Positions 42,659 through 52,629 of a stretch of 64,000 nucleotides of DNA are shown here, piece by piece. Each line of letters opens with the position of its first letter. The stretch's first letter is position 1. The stretch is taken from the NCBI RefSeq assembly GCF_000813145.1, contig NZ_BAZF01000009.1, forward strand, positions 98,582-162,581, in the 5' to 3' direction. Origin of the DNA: Geobacter sp. OR-1 (GTDB lineage Bacteria; Desulfobacterota; Desulfuromonadia; Geobacterales; DSM-12255). Made by a program: the position numbers and the translations under genes. The notes below the pieces were generated by a model, which saw nothing but the letters and a program-made list of their open reading frames with translations, had not been told where the DNA came from and did no database searches.

Positions 42659-44575
42659 TCATGCCTTTGCTCGCCGAGCCTTCAACTTCCGGAGCAGCGC
42701 TTGCAGCTCTTCTCGCTCTGCTGTGGAAATCTTCCGGTCGGTATATATGGCACCGGAATAGACAACGGCAAAACGTTCGGCATCGCTGTCCCCCCATTCT
42801 GCGGCAATTTCCATGATCCCTTTACCTGGTGGCGGCTGGTCGTAACCCGACAACCGGATGAATTGAGCGGCAAGTTGCTTGTCGGTCCTGTTGCCGCAAT
42901 AGCGGGCAAGAAGCAAAATTGCCGTTAGTGCTGCTCCAACAGTGACAAACTGTAATATCGTCTTTGCCGATGGCCTCGGAATGTCGGCCATACCGGCGTT
43001 TCGGAGCAGCTCGCCGGTATTTCTCGCCAGCTTGAGCTGACTGCCGAGATCGTAAGTGATGACCGTAACATTCCAGAAATAGGAAAAGGTGTCCAGCATT
43101 GTTGCCAGCCGCTGCAATAACCCTTTTCCCCTGGTTGCGCCGATATCGGCAAACCCTGCCGACCATCGGCTCGGATCGATCCTGCGCCACCCTTCGCCGT
43201 CGATGAATACTTCGGTCCAAGCATGCGCCATATCATCGCTGACGACAAAATATCCTCCTAGCTGATTATAGACACCGCCGTAGTAGCCTCCCACGACCCG
43301 TGCCGGGACATCAGCCACGCGCATGATCAGTGCGAAAGAGGAGGCGAAATACTCGCAATGCCCCTTTTTCTCGATAAACAGGAATTTATCAAGGTGGTCC
43401 TTGCCGGTCGGCAGATTGCTGGTTGTGTAGCTGAGTTTGCTGGCAAGGAAAAACTCCCGGGCAAGGGCCAGCCGCTCCCGGTCACTCCTGCCGCGGCTTC
43501 TGATTTCATCTGCGGCTTTTGCAAGCCGGGGGGGCAATTCAGTGGGTAAACCGAGGTAGAATTTCCGGTCAATGCCGTTTCTGACCTTGATTGTCTCTCC
43601 CGGCATCGAGACGGCTTCATATTTGATCCTGTTTAAGCCGCCCATCCTCTGAGAGGTTACCAGATCTGCGCTGGTCGATGTGCGTGCCGCTCGGACCTGC
43701 AGGGGAGGGTCTAGAGCCGGCAGATATCGCAGTCTGCCCGGCTCGGCAAAGATTGTCTGCTGGATTCTCTTGCCTGGTCCGGCAAAATCCGCTTCACCGG
43801 CCGGCGGGGCGTTCCTCAGCCACGCATTGGTGCTGTACCTGTTGAACACGGTGCAGCGCCAATACAGCATCTCGTTGTCCAGTGGCGGCATTTCGGCGCG
43901 AAAGGCCACGGCCCGGCCGGTATCGATATTTGACGACCGCCCCGGCTCCACCCGGTCGCTGATCCCTGCCGATGCCGCTTCTTGGCCGACAAAGGCATTC
44001 CAGAGCGGAAACTGGGTACGCGGGAGGATGATGAAGAAGAGGAGCATGAGGGGGATGGTGACTCCGGTGATTGCCAGGACGAGTTTACCCAATGAGCGGA
44101 GTTCAAAGCGGTTCAGGACAATCGATTGTTCTGTTTCCTGAAAAGTCAGCAGCACAAGGATGCATACGAGAAGGAAGGCAAGCAGGATCAGGGACCCGAG
44201 AAAGACCGGACCGAGAGCGAACAATGTCGATGCGGCCAGGCAGAAGATCGATAACGCGGATGTCTGCAGGAAAGCCCGGCCGCTTTTTTCTCCCATGAGC
44301 CGGATGGCGAGAAATGAGGCAAGGAGGTTTGCTGCCGGAGCCACGACATTGCCGTGGCCGGCCTGCAATGCATAGTAGATGAAAACTACGATGGAAACCA
44401 GCGTAAGGATTGCCGGCGGGACTTTCATTCCTCGTTTGGTCATGAATATTCCGACCAGCGCCGCTAACGGGAGAAAAATTTTTGGGAAAAACTCCAGATA
44501 GGGGTAGAGCGGCAGAATCCCGGCAACCGAGGCGGCCAGGACCAGGATTTCGACGAGCTTGGCCGGGCTATTCAT
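42659..44575 (-). CDS. TgpA-like membrane transglutaminase (DUF3488/transglutaminase core)
   Basis: 638 residues. About six membrane helices occupy 1-195, then a periplasmic domain, then a transglutaminase-like core with the triad Cys (KGHCEYFASSF, near 408), His (MAHAWTEVF, near 450) and Asp (RIDPSRW, near 466). A further helix near 545 and a DUF4129-type tail end the chain. The family is a cysteine-protease fold membrane protein that usually follows MoxR and DUF58. It overlaps the DUF58 gene by 8 bp. The substrate is unknown. Confidence 0.87.
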   Translation of the reverse strand: MNSPAKLVEILVLAASVAGILPLYPYLEFFPKIFLPLAALVGIFMTKRGMKVPPAILTLVSIVVFIYYALQAGHGNVVAPAANLLASFLAIRLMGEKSGRAFLQTSALSIFCLAASTLFALGPVFLGSLILLAFLLVCILVLLTFQETEQSIVLNRFELRSLGKLVLAITGVTIPLMLLFFIILPRTQFPLWNAFVGQEAASAGISDRVEPGRSSNIDTGRAVAFRAEMPPLDNEMLYWRCTVFNRYSTNAWLRNAPPAGEADFAGPGKRIQQTIFAEPGRLRYLPALDPPLQVRAARTSTSADLVTSQRMGGLNRIKYEAVSMPGETIKVRNGIDRKFYLGLPTELPPRLAKAADEIRSRGRSDRERLALAREFFLASKLSYTTSNLPTGKDHLDKFLFIEKKGHCEYFASSFALIMRVADVPARVVGGYYGGVYNQLGGYFVVSDDMAHAWTEVFIDGEGWRRIDPSRWSAGFADIGATRGKGLLQRLATMLDTFSYFWNVTVITYDLGSQLKLARNTGELLRNAGMADIPRPSAKTILQFVTVGAALTAILLLARYCGNRTDKQLAAQFIRLSGYDQPPPGKGIMEIAAEWGDSDAERFAVVYSGAIYTDRKISTAEREELQALLRKLKARRAKA

Positions 44576-45431
44576 AAAGGGCCAGCTCCCGCAGCATCCT
44601 GATCCGATGCCCCCGGCCCTTATCCGGAGGAATCACTTTGTCGCTCGATATCCTGAGCCCTATGGCCTTGTCTTCCCTGATCCCCTTGTTGATTATAAAG
44701 ACCGCCCAGGAAAGCCGTTCTTCCAGGGGCAGAGAACTCTCTGCCGTTAGGTCGAGGATTATCGGTTGCGCAGCCGTTGCGGTAAGCTCCTTGACCTTGA
44801 ACCAGTCGTGGCGGGCGGAAAGCCGCCAGTGGATCTGCTTGAGAGGCTCGACGCCGGTATATTCGGCAATGGTGCGCATCTCGCCGTCAAACCCACGTTC
44901 AGCAGCAAAACGTTCGCCCCTGCTGCCGGTGTGCGCCTGGAACGGGTTGATACCGGCCGCTGCCGGGGCAGGGAAGACAATGATCTCGTTTTCGACCGGG
45001 ACCACCATCCCCCGGACAAAGAAATTTACCGGAAAGGGCGACGAAACCGTGGCGGTAGTTAATGAATGCCGTCCCCGGCTGTTGAATGTGTGTATGAAAC
45101 TGTTTTTGCCGGTTCCCTTTTGCGGGACAGAGGTGAACAGCCGCTTTTGTCCGGCAACCTGGACATCGAGCAGGTAGGAAGGCATAAGCCGCTTGCGGTT
45201 GGTGATGTCCAGAGATACCAGCGTGGGGGTATGGCAGTATATTTCATCGCTGAAGGATAACTCGCATTCCACATCCCTGATGTTCAGCCACCCCACCAAG
45301 CCGGATGTGGCCATGAAACCGAGCAGGAGCGCAACAATAAGGTAAAGGAGATTATTCCCGGTATTTACGGCAGAGAACCCCAAAAACAGGGTAATTGCGA
45401 TATAAAATCCGCCGGCGCGGGTGATCGTCAG
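44568..45431 (-). CDS. DUF58 protein of the MoxR-transglutaminase module
   Basis: About 271-287 residues. Two N-terminal helices (LLYLIVALLLGFMATSGLVG) and a DUF58 core (GVEPLKQIHWRLSARHDW near 165-200) are clear. The start is uncertain: the first usual codon is a TTG at 45383, but the same frame continues upstream with a typical family N-terminus (TITRAGGFYIAITLFLGF) to a CTG that overlaps the moxR stop. I give the longer form, with CTG as a possible start; no ribosome site is evident, so translational coupling is likely. Confidence 0.75.
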   Translation of the reverse strand: MTITRAGGFYIAITLFLGFSAVNTGNNLLYLIVALLLGFMATSGLVGWLNIRDVECELSFSDEIYCHTPTLVSLDITNRKRLMPSYLLDVQVAGQKRLFTSVPQKGTGKNSFIHTFNSRGRHSLTTATVSSPFPVNFFVRGMVVPVENEIIVFPAPAAAGINPFQAHTGSRGERFAAERGFDGEMRTIAEYTGVEPLKQIHWRLSARHDWFKVKELTATAAQPIILDLTAESSLPLEERLSWAVFIINKGIREDKAIGLRISSDKVIPPDKGRGHRIRMLRELALYE

Positions 45432-46369
45432 GCCAGCGGGACGGGCAGATCGTTTATTACCGCGCGTAGGATCTCCTCCTTGTCCAGATGCTCATTTTCC
45501 GGTTTCAGAACCAGCCGGTGCGCACCGACCGGAACGGCAATGGCCATCACATCCTCGGGCGCGACAAATTCCCTCCCTTCCAGATAGGCGTGAACCTTGG
45601 CAGCCTGAGCAATGCTGATACCTCCGCGGGTTGAAATCCCTGCCGCCACCAGCGGGTGGGCGCGGGTTTCAGCGATAATCTGCATGATATAGCCGGTCAC
45701 CTTGTCGGAAAGGTAGATCTTTTCCTGGATCGATCTTCTTGCGTCATGGATTGCCTCTGCAGAAAGAAGCGGGGAGATCTTCATGATTTCCTCGCGGATT
45801 CCCCCCTGTTTGATAATCGCCTGCTCTATTTCAGCCGGCGGATAGCCGAGTCCGGTCCTGATCAGGAACCGGTCGATCTGTGACTCGGGTAACGGGTAGG
45901 TGCCGGCCTGCTCGGTCGGGTTCTGGGTAGCGATGACCAGAAAAGGGTCGGGGAGTTTATAGGTCGTTCCTTCCACTGTAACCCTTCGTTCCTCCATGGC
46001 TTCCAGCATGGCGCTCTGGGTCTTCGGCATGGCCCGGTTGACCTCGTCCGCCAGAAGGATATTGTTGAAGATCGGCCCGCGGACAAAAGTAAAGCGGTTT
46101 TCGTCCCTGTTGAATATGGAGAGCCCGGTAATATCTGACGGAAGGAGATCGCTGGTGCACTGGACCCTGCCGAAGGTCAGGCCGAGAACCTGCGCAATGG
46201 TGAGGGCAAGGGTTGTCTTGCCGAGGCCTGGGATGTCCTCCAGCAGGATGTGTCCTCCGGAGAGCATTGCTATGAAAGATAGTTTGACTGCCTTGATCTT
46301 GCCCTGAAGGTAGCTGGTTGCGACGGTATTGATTACTTCAAGGATCGCCGCACGTTGCGGATCGCTCAT
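45428..46369 (-). CDS. MoxR-family AAA+ ATPase (second copy)
   Basis: 313 residues: Walker A LEDIPGLGKTTLAL near 42, Walker B LADEVNRAMPKTQS near 105, sensor 1 ATQNPTEQAGTYPLPESQ near 145. It is closer to the MoxR type found with DUF58-transglutaminase modules than to the Bat-type MoxR at 29.3 kb. It heads a moxR-DUF58-transglutaminase operon. The adjacent TonB-like gene, 75 bp upstream on the same strand, could be co-transcribed. Confidence 0.9.
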   Translation of the reverse strand: MSDPQRAAILEVINTVATSYLQGKIKAVKLSFIAMLSGGHILLEDIPGLGKTTLALTIAQVLGLTFGRVQCTSDLLPSDITGLSIFNRDENRFTFVRGPIFNNILLADEVNRAMPKTQSAMLEAMEERRVTVEGTTYKLPDPFLVIATQNPTEQAGTYPLPESQIDRFLIRTGLGYPPAEIEQAIIKQGGIREEIMKISPLLSAEAIHDARRSIQEKIYLSDKVTGYIMQIIAETRAHPLVAAGISTRGGISIAQAAKVHAYLEGREFVAPEDVMAIAVPVGAHRLVLKPENEHLDKEEILRAVINDLPVPLA

Positions 46370-46443
46370 GGAGGCACCTCATTATGACTGCTCACAAGTG
46401 TACCACACAGCAAGAAATATGCAGCGAAGGCGCGCCGGGCGTT

Positions 46444-47190
46444 TTACCCGGTGGGGGTGCCAAACATGGTTAACGGCGGGTTGAATCGTATCGGAGCGGT
46501 GAACACGGGGGACTCAAATTGTGACGGCAGGGGTGGCAGCGGGCCGGCACCAAGGAGTGATTTCACCAGGGTCCGGTCATAGGTCGGGTTGCCGGAACTC
46601 TGCATGATCTGCGCAGCAAGGATTTCGCCATCTCGGGCTACGACGATGTTGACGATTGCGCTGTTCATCCCTTCGAACTTGTTGCCGTTGCGCCACCAGT
46701 TTTCGTTGATGGCTCTGAGCAGCGCGAGATGGTATTCCCGCATATCGTTCCGGAGGGTCCGGCCATCGGCAAGGGTTCCGAAATGCCCGTTGAGAAGACC
46801 CAGGCCGAACGACACCTTTTGCATGGCTTCGGGTTGCTGGGGAGCGGCTTTAACGGCATTTTGCGCCTCCTGGCGCAGTTTTTCCGCTTCGGTGGGAGGG
46901 GCGGGCGCCTGTTCTTCCGCGGCTGGGGCAGCCTGGGCTTCTGGAGGCTCGGGAGTAGCGGCAGCGGCCGTTGCCGGCGCAGCTGGTTTGGCCGGGGCTG
47001 CCGTTGGATCGGACATGGTGAGATCGAGGTAGTTGATGGTCGGATCGCCGGGGTGACCCGTTCCCCCGCCGGTTATGATTATGGCGCAGATAACGTGCAT
47101 GACCAGCGAAATGGCAATCATTTTTGGGAAAAAAGGTCTTACGACCGATTCGGCATTTTCTTCCTGGATGTCCAGCAGATCTTCGTTCAT
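46444..47190 (-). CDS. TonB-like energy transducer
   Basis: 248 residues: cytosolic start, one membrane helix near 24-42 (MIAISLVMHVICAIIITGG), a Pro/Ala-rich periplasmic linker (62-115), then a TonB C-terminal domain (about 150-245) with YDRTLVKSLLGAGPLPPLP. It probably couples proton-motive force to an outer-membrane receptor or a related process. ExbB/ExbD and a receptor are not in the window, so its partner is unknown. It could also be a TolA-like protein. Confidence 0.78.
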   Translation of the reverse strand: MNEDLLDIQEENAESVVRPFFPKMIAISLVMHVICAIIITGGGTGHPGDPTINYLDLTMSDPTAAPAKPAAPATAAAATPEPPEAQAAPAAEEQAPAPPTEAEKLRQEAQNAVKAAPQQPEAMQKVSFGLGLLNGHFGTLADGRTLRNDMREYHLALLRAINENWWRNGNKFEGMNSAIVNIVVARDGEILAAQIMQSSGNPTYDRTLVKSLLGAGPLPPLPSQFESPVFTAPIRFNPPLTMFGTPTG

Positions 47191-47269
47191 AAGCCCCGCA
47201 CGGCTGAATTGCCGGAAAGATGATTAATGAGACAGGTGCATAATAGCACATGCCGGGCCAATAAATAAA

Positions 47270-47299
47270 GAAAACGGGGTTGCCTTGCGGCAACCCCGT
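47270..47299 (-). terminator. Terminator after the malic enzyme gene
   Basis: ACGGGGTTGCC at 47274-47284 pairs with GGCAACCCCGT at 47289-47299 over a TTGC loop, followed by TTTTC on the minus strand. Confidence 0.88.
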
Positions 47300-47326
47300 A
47301 TGAGGTCTTGAGAGGATGCAGTACGG

Positions 47327-49582
47327 TCAGTTGTTCTGGGCGTCAACCACGGCAATAGCCGCCATATTGACGATGTCCAGGACATCGTCACCTCTCTGGA
47401 GGACATGGATCGGTTTTTTCATCCCCATCAGGATCGGACCGATCGCATCCGCGCCGCCGATTCTGTTGAGAAGCTTGTAGCAGATGTTGCCGGAGTTCAG
47501 GTCCGGGAAGATCAGTACGTTTGCTTGCCCCTTAAGGGATGCAAACGGGTAGTTCTTCTGCAGGATTTCCGGAACCACTGCCGTATCCGCCTGCATTTCG
47601 CCGTCGATTTCCAGGTCCGGGGCCTTCTGCTTGACAATCTCGACTGCCTTTTTCACCTTGAGAGGGCCGGGGTGATGGACGGAACCGAAGTTGGAGAAGG
47701 AGAGCATGGCGACCTTCGGATCGAATTCGAGCATCTTCGCCTTTTCAGCGGCAAGGATGGCGGTTTCGGCCAGCTCTTCGGCTGTGGGATCGATATCGAC
47801 CGTAGTATCGGCAAGAAAGAGAATCCCTTTCTTGAAGACCATCATGTACAGACCGTGGACGCTGGCAAGACCTTCCTGTTTCCCGATAACCTCCAGGGCC
47901 GGACGGATGGTTTCGGGGTAGTGGGTGTCGATACCGCCCAGAAGGGTATCGGCATCTCCCTGGCGCACCATCATGCAGCCAAAATGGGTGCGCGACTTGC
48001 GCCGCATGATTCTCTTGGATTCCGAAAGGGTCAACCCTTTTCGTTGCCGGATCCGGAACAGCTCCTCTGCATATTCGTCTGATTTTGCGAACGATTCGGG
48101 GTCAACTATCGGCACACCGTTGAGATCCAGCCCCAATTCTTCGATTGCGGACCGTATTTTGGAATGGTTGCCGATGAGGATCGGATGTGCGATTCCTTCT
48201 TCCACAAGGATCTGCGCGGCCTTCAGGATCTTTTCGTTGTCGCCTTCCGGGAACACGATCCGCTTTGGATCGCTTTTCGCCTTGTTTATGATGCCGCGGA
48301 GGGTCTCCTTGGCTTTACCCTGAAGGGCTTCCAGGTGCTCGACATACTTCTCCATATCCTCAATCGGTTGCCTGGCGACCCCGGAATCCATTGCTGCCTT
48401 GGCTACTGCCGGGGCAACGCGGAGAAGTGCCCTCGGGTCAAAAGGTTTCGGAATAATATAACGGGGACCAAAGGTAAACTTTTCATTGCCATAGGCCCGG
48501 CATACGGAATCGGGGCATTCCTCTCGTGCCAGCTCTGCCAGGGCGAAAACTGCGGCTTTCTTCATCTCCTCGTTTATGGAAGACGCCCTGACGTCCAGGG
48601 CGCCGCGGAAGATGAACGGGAACCCGAGAACATTGTTTACCTGGTTCGGGTAGTCGGAACGGCCGGTGGCAATGAGCACATCGCCGCGGACCGCCTGGGC
48701 CTCTTCCGGAGTTATTTCCGGATCCGGGTTTGCCATTGCGAAGATGATCGGGTTTGTTGACATTGCCCGGACCATATCAGGGGTAAATGCGCCTTTGGAC
48801 GAGAGCCCGTACAGAACGTCGGCCCCGACCACCGCTTCTTCCAGCGTCCGCATCTGGGTATCAACTGCAAAGCGGTCTTTATATTTGTTCATCCCCTCTG
48901 TCCGGCCCTTGTAGATGACCCCCTTCGTGTCGCACATGATAAGGTTTTCTGGTTTAACGCCAAGGGAGATGGCCAGATTGGCGCAGGCTATTGCTGCAGC
49001 CCCTGCTCCGTTGATAATGATTTTGATATCGCCGATCTTCTTGTTGATAAGCTCAAGGGCGTTGATCAAGGCAGCGGCCGAGATTATGGCGGTACCGTGC
49101 TGATCGTCGTGGAACACGGGAATATTAAGGGTTTTTTTGAGTTCTTCCTCAATATGAAAACATTGCGGGGCCTTGATGTCCTCAAGGTTGATGCCGCCGA
49201 AAGTCGGCTCGATCAACTGGCAGAACTTGATGACCTCTTCCGGATCTTCGCTGTTTACCTCGATGTCGAACACATCGATATCGGCAAAACGCTTGAAGAG
49301 AACCCCTTTCCCTTCCATAACCGGTTTGCCCGCCAGCGCCCCGATGTTGCCAAGGCCGAGCACGGCAGTCCCGTTCGAAATAACGGCGACAAGGTTACCT
49401 TTTGCCGTATACTTGTACGCATCTTCAGGGTTCTTCTCGATCTCCAGGCAGGGAACCGCTACGCCAGGAGTGTATGCCAACGACAGATCACGCGATGTCA
49501 GGCACGGCTTTGACGAAATAACCTCTATCTTGCCTTTGCGTCCAGTTGAGTGATATTCCAATGCATCTTCGTTTTTTCCCAT
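47327..49582 (-). CDS. maeB: NADP-malic enzyme fused to phosphotransacetylase-like domain
   Basis: 751 residues. The malic-enzyme half (1-425) has the catalytic stretches [10 protein letters not shown] near 36, [18 protein letters not shown] near 160 and [15 protein letters not shown] near 190 for cofactor. The C-half (430-751) is a phosphate acetyltransferase-like domain ([23 protein letters not shown]), thought to be regulatory and to sense acetyl-CoA. The fusion is the MaeB type. It decarboxylates malate to pyruvate. It is a single transcription unit behind a terminator. Confidence 0.94.
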   Translation of the reverse strand: MGKNEDALEYHSTGRKGKIEVISSKPCLTSRDLSLAYTPGVAVPCLEIEKNPEDAYKYTAKGNLVAVISNGTAVLGLGNIGALAGKPVMEGKGVLFKRFADIDVFDIEVNSEDPEEVIKFCQLIEPTFGGINLEDIKAPQCFHIEEELKKTLNIPVFHDDQHGTAIISAAALINALELINKKIGDIKIIINGAGAAAIACANLAISLGVKPENLIMCDTKGVIYKGRTEGMNKYKDRFAVDTQMRTLEEAVVGADVLYGLSSKGAFTPDMVRAMSTNPIIFAMANPDPEITPEEAQAVRGDVLIATGRSDYPNQVNNVLGFPFIFRGALDVRASSINEEMKKAAVFALAELAREECPDSVCRAYGNEKFTFGPRYIIPKPFDPRALLRVAPAVAKAAMDSGVARQPIEDMEKYVEHLEALQGKAKETLRGIINKAKSDPKRIVFPEGDNEKILKAAQILVEEGIAHPILIGNHSKIRSAIEELGLDLNGVPIVDPESFAKSDEYAEELFRIRQRKGLTLSESKRIMRRKSRTHFGCMMVRQGDADTLLGGIDTHYPETIRPALEVIGKQEGLASVHGLYMMVFKKGILFLADTTVDIDPTAEELAETAILAAEKAKMLEFDPKVAMLSFSNFGSVHHPGPLKVKKAVEIVKQKAPDLEIDGEMQADTAVVPEILQKNYPFASLKGQANVLIFPDLNSGNICYKLLNRIGGADAIGPILMGMKKPIHVLQRGDDVLDIVNMAAIAVVDAQNN

Positions 49583-49747
49583 TACCTTACCCCCTTACCT
49601 AAATTTACTCAGAGTAAAAATCTATGTTGCTTGCAGGGAAAGCTCAATTTGCTCGCAGTGCCGCCCCAAATCAAAAGTCGTTCTACATTAATGCCATTGT
49701 TTGTGGTATGTCAAGATTTATTCAAATTAAAAACCAAAATATTTTCA

Positions 49748-49763
49748 TATAACTGCAGTTATA
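49748..49763. promoter_or_regulatory. Perfect 16-bp palindrome in the maeB/HIT divergent gap
   Basis: TATAACTGCAGTTATA reads the same on both strands, in the 269-bp AT-rich gap between divergent maeB and the HIT gene. It could be an operator for a dimeric regulator acting on either gene. No further match is seen in the window, so this is a candidate only. Confidence 0.4.
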
Positions 49764-49851
49764 GACTGCTTCTTTCGGTTGTCAAACATCAGTTTTCAGC
49801 TACTATTTCCCAAGGCTTATTACAAATAAAGGTCAAGAGGCGGTTTATCGT

Positions 49852-50358
49852 ATGGAAAGGATTTGGGCACCGTGGCGAATGGCGTATATTAACGAAGATA
49901 AGCCTGCAGGTTGTGTATTCTGTATCGACCCTGATCAGGACCGGGCCAGGGACCGGGAAAAACTGATTCTGTACCGGTCGGTTGCCTCGTTTATAATCCT
50001 GAACCTGTATCCCTATACAAACGGGCACCTGATGGTCATCCCTTACCGGCACACATCATCACTCGATGACCTGGACGATGTCGAACTGCTCGATTTCATC
50101 AAGACCCTTCGCCTGGCAAGGCGTGGGTTGATTGAGGCATTGTCTCCGCAAGGATTCAATATCGGCATGAATCTGGGGCTCGCCGGAGGGGCCGGTGTAG
50201 CTGAACACCTGCATTTCCACATCGTCCCGAGATGGGGCGGCGACACCAACTTTATGACGATTACCGCGGATACCAGGGTCGTTCCCGAGGCGCTCACTGC
50301 TACATATGACCGTCTTGCGCCTATTTTTGACTCGCTCGCACCGGGTGAGACCGCATGA
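49852..50358 (+). CDS. HIT-family nucleotide-binding hydrolase
   Basis: 168 residues. The histidine triad is EHLHFHIVPRW near 122-132 (HxHxH). The N-terminus MERIWAPWRMAYIN is typical of the Fhit/HIT branch found in bacteria. A CxxC-like N-terminal pair (GCVFCIDP) suggests a zinc site. It probably cleaves dinucleoside polyphosphates or adenylylated amines. It overlaps the ROK gene by 4 bp (ATGA), so the two are coupled. Confidence 0.88.
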   Translation: MERIWAPWRMAYINEDKPAGCVFCIDPDQDRARDREKLILYRSVASFIILNLYPYTNGHLMVIPYRHTSSLDDLDDVELLDFIKTLRLARRGLIEALSPQGFNIGMNLGLAGGAGVAEHLHFHIVPRWGGDTNFMTITADTRVVPEALTATYDRLAPIFDSLAPGETA

Positions 50359-51290
50359 ATAACGGGGAGTCAGTTGTTGCCGGAATAGATGTGGGTGGTA
50401 CAAACCTGCGCCTTGCTCTGGTTGCAGAGAACGGAAACGTGATCGAAAGACTCAAAATGCCGACCGGCGGCAATCGGGCCGCATTCATTTCCCAGCTCTC
50501 CGAAAATATCCTGCTGCTCTCAGACAAAGCGGTTGCGTTGAATGCCGGAATGCTCGGCGTCGGTATCGGGATGCCCGGTCTTATTTCGCCGTCCGGCGAG
50601 ATTTTTTCTTCGGTTAATCTCAGCTATTGCGAAGGGCTGAACCTGGCAACGGAACTGCAATCATTGACTGGTTTACCGGTAGTGACAGTCAACGATGCCA
50701 ATGCTGCGGCCTTTGGCGAGTACCGTTTTGGCGCGGGCCGGTCACTTCGGACATTCATAATGATAACCATCGGCACCGGCATTGGCGGCGGGATTATCCT
50801 CGATGGCAGACTCTGGAGCGGTGCCGACGGGTTTGCCGGAGAATTCGGCCATCTCACCGTGGTTCCAGGCGGGAGAGGCTGCCCTTGCGGCAACAACGGC
50901 TGCGTAGAGCGATATGCCTCTGCCACCGCAATCCTGGCAACCGCCCGGGAGCAGGGGATGTTATCCTCTCCTGATGCTTCCGTAGAAACGCTTGCCGCAA
51001 TGTCCGCTGCTGGAGACCTGATGGCGACCAAGCTGTTCGAAGATGCGGGGCGTTATCTCGGTTCTGCTGCCGCCGCAGCGGTTAACCTCCTGAATCCGGA
51101 AGCGATAATTATCGGCGGTGGGGTTGCCGCCAGTTTTGGTATCATGCGGGAAGCCATGAGTACCGAACTCTGTCTGAGGGCGTACCGGCCCTCGGTAGCG
51201 CGGCTTAAGATTCTACGGGGTGATCTGCACGATGACGCCGGCGTGCTCGGAGCCGCAGCGGTTGCTTTTGACCGGTATGGCACTTTTTGA
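50355..51290 (+). CDS. ROK-family glucokinase-like protein
   Basis: 311 residues: phosphate-1 motif GIDVGGTNLRLALV at 10, catalytic stretch VNDANAAAFGEYRFG near 112, and ROK zinc-binding signature CPCGNNGCVERYASATAI near 175. ATP-dependent phosphorylation of glucose or a related hexose is likely. Position before pfkA suggests the two form a glycolytic entry pair; 46 bp separate them. Confidence 0.87.
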   Translation: MNNGESVVAGIDVGGTNLRLALVAENGNVIERLKMPTGGNRAAFISQLSENILLLSDKAVALNAGMLGVGIGMPGLISPSGEIFSSVNLSYCEGLNLATELQSLTGLPVVTVNDANAAAFGEYRFGAGRSLRTFIMITIGTGIGGGIILDGRLWSGADGFAGEFGHLTVVPGGRGCPCGNNGCVERYASATAILATAREQGMLSSPDASVETLAAMSAAGDLMATKLFEDAGRYLGSAAAAAVNLLNPEAIIIGGGVAASFGIMREAMSTELCLRAYRPSVARLKILRGDLHDDAGVLGAAAVAFDRYGTF

Positions 51291-51336
51291 TTCGATGCAT
51301 TTCGGTTGGTTGAGCATCAATGTCTGGGGGGATTGA

Positions 51337-52425
51337 ATGGTAAAACGGATTGGAATTCTCACTGGTGGCGGTGACTGCCCAGGGTTGAACGCGGTCATCC
51401 GCGCCCTGGTCAAAGGGGCGATTCTCAAGCGTGGCTGGGAGGTGGTCGGCATAGAAGACGGTTTTGACGGCCTGCTGGACAATGCGAAGAATCGGCCGTT
51501 AGGGCTGGATGAAGTAAGGGGGATACTCCCACGGGGCGGGACTATCCTCGGGACCACCAATCGGGGCAATCCGTTTTCCTACCCGGTGGAAAAGAATGGA
51601 AAACTTGAGATTATTGATATTTCCGATAGAGTGGTTGATAACATCAAACGAATGGGAATCGATGCCCTGGTAACCATCGGTGGTGAAGGTTCATTGTCGA
51701 TTGCATTGGAATTGATGCGAAAAGGGGTCCCGATAGTGGGTGTCCCGAAGACCATCGATAACGATCTTCTGGAAACTGATGTGACCTTTGGCTACAATAC
51801 GGCACTGGAAACGGCAACGTACGCACTGGACAAGCTGCATTCAACCGCGGAGAGCCATCACCGGGTAATGGTCATGGAGGTTATGGGGAGGTATGCCGGG
51901 TGGATAGCCCTGGAATCGGGAATTGCCGGGGGAGCGGATGTAATTCTGATCCCGGAGATACCTTTTTCCATTGACAGGATCTGCGAATCGATAGAGCTTA
52001 GAAGGTCCAGAGGGAGTCGTTTCAGTATCATTGTTGCGGCTGAAGGTGCCTTGGAAAAGGGTGGCAACCGGGTGGTAAAATCCGGCCCGGATCTGCGGCA
52101 TCAGGTCGAGCGGCTCGGCGGCATCGGTGAATATGTTTCAAAACGGATCGGCAAATGCCTGGACATGGATTCCCGGGTCACCGTATTGGGCCATCTGCAA
52201 AGGGGGGGATCGCCATCCACCTTTGATCGTTGTCTTGGCAGCCGTTTTGGGATCAAGGCGCTTGAGCTGATCGATAAAGGGATTTTCGGCGAAATGGTTT
52301 GCCTGAAGGGGACTGTCATCCGTTCGGTAAGAATTGAAAAAGCGGTACGGAGGCTCAAGCTGGTTAACCCCCGCGGACAGATGGTGAGAGCCGCCGAAGA
52401 GCTTGGAATAATGCTGGGGCGGTAA
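51337..52425 (+). CDS. pfkA: 6-phosphofructokinase
   Basis: 362 residues. GGGDCPGLNAVIR at 8 (nucleotide loop), GGEGSLSIA near 109, and PKTIDNDLLETDVTFGYNTA near 130 with the catalytic Asp. The glycine in GGEGS points to ATP as donor, whereas the lysine of PKTIDND is the residue usual in PPi-type enzymes (ATP enzymes have PGTIDND). So donor specificity is mixed by motif; ATP is more likely. It phosphorylates fructose-6-phosphate in glycolysis. It follows the ROK kinase. Confidence 0.93.
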   Translation: MVKRIGILTGGGDCPGLNAVIRALVKGAILKRGWEVVGIEDGFDGLLDNAKNRPLGLDEVRGILPRGGTILGTTNRGNPFSYPVEKNGKLEIIDISDRVVDNIKRMGIDALVTIGGEGSLSIALELMRKGVPIVGVPKTIDNDLLETDVTFGYNTALETATYALDKLHSTAESHHRVMVMEVMGRYAGWIALESGIAGGADVILIPEIPFSIDRICESIELRRSRGSRFSIIVAAEGALEKGGNRVVKSGPDLRHQVERLGGIGEYVSKRIGKCLDMDSRVTVLGHLQRGGSPSTFDRCLGSRFGIKALELIDKGIFGEMVCLKGTVIRSVRIEKAVRRLKLVNPRGQMVRAAEELGIMLGR

Positions 52426-52629
52426 TCTGCCTGTTTGCCCGGATCCGGTATTTCAGTTTCATGTTGCCGCGCCGAATAAAAGATTAAGAAGCACAGCCGG
52501 GTGAAAGTAATTACCGGATGCGTTTATGCTGTATCTGGTCGCCATGCAGGCCATTTTCAGCGGCTGTCCGGCATGCTTTCCATTGATCTGCCGTTTAATT
52601 GAAAAAAATACGGAGGTTTGTTCCGTCTT

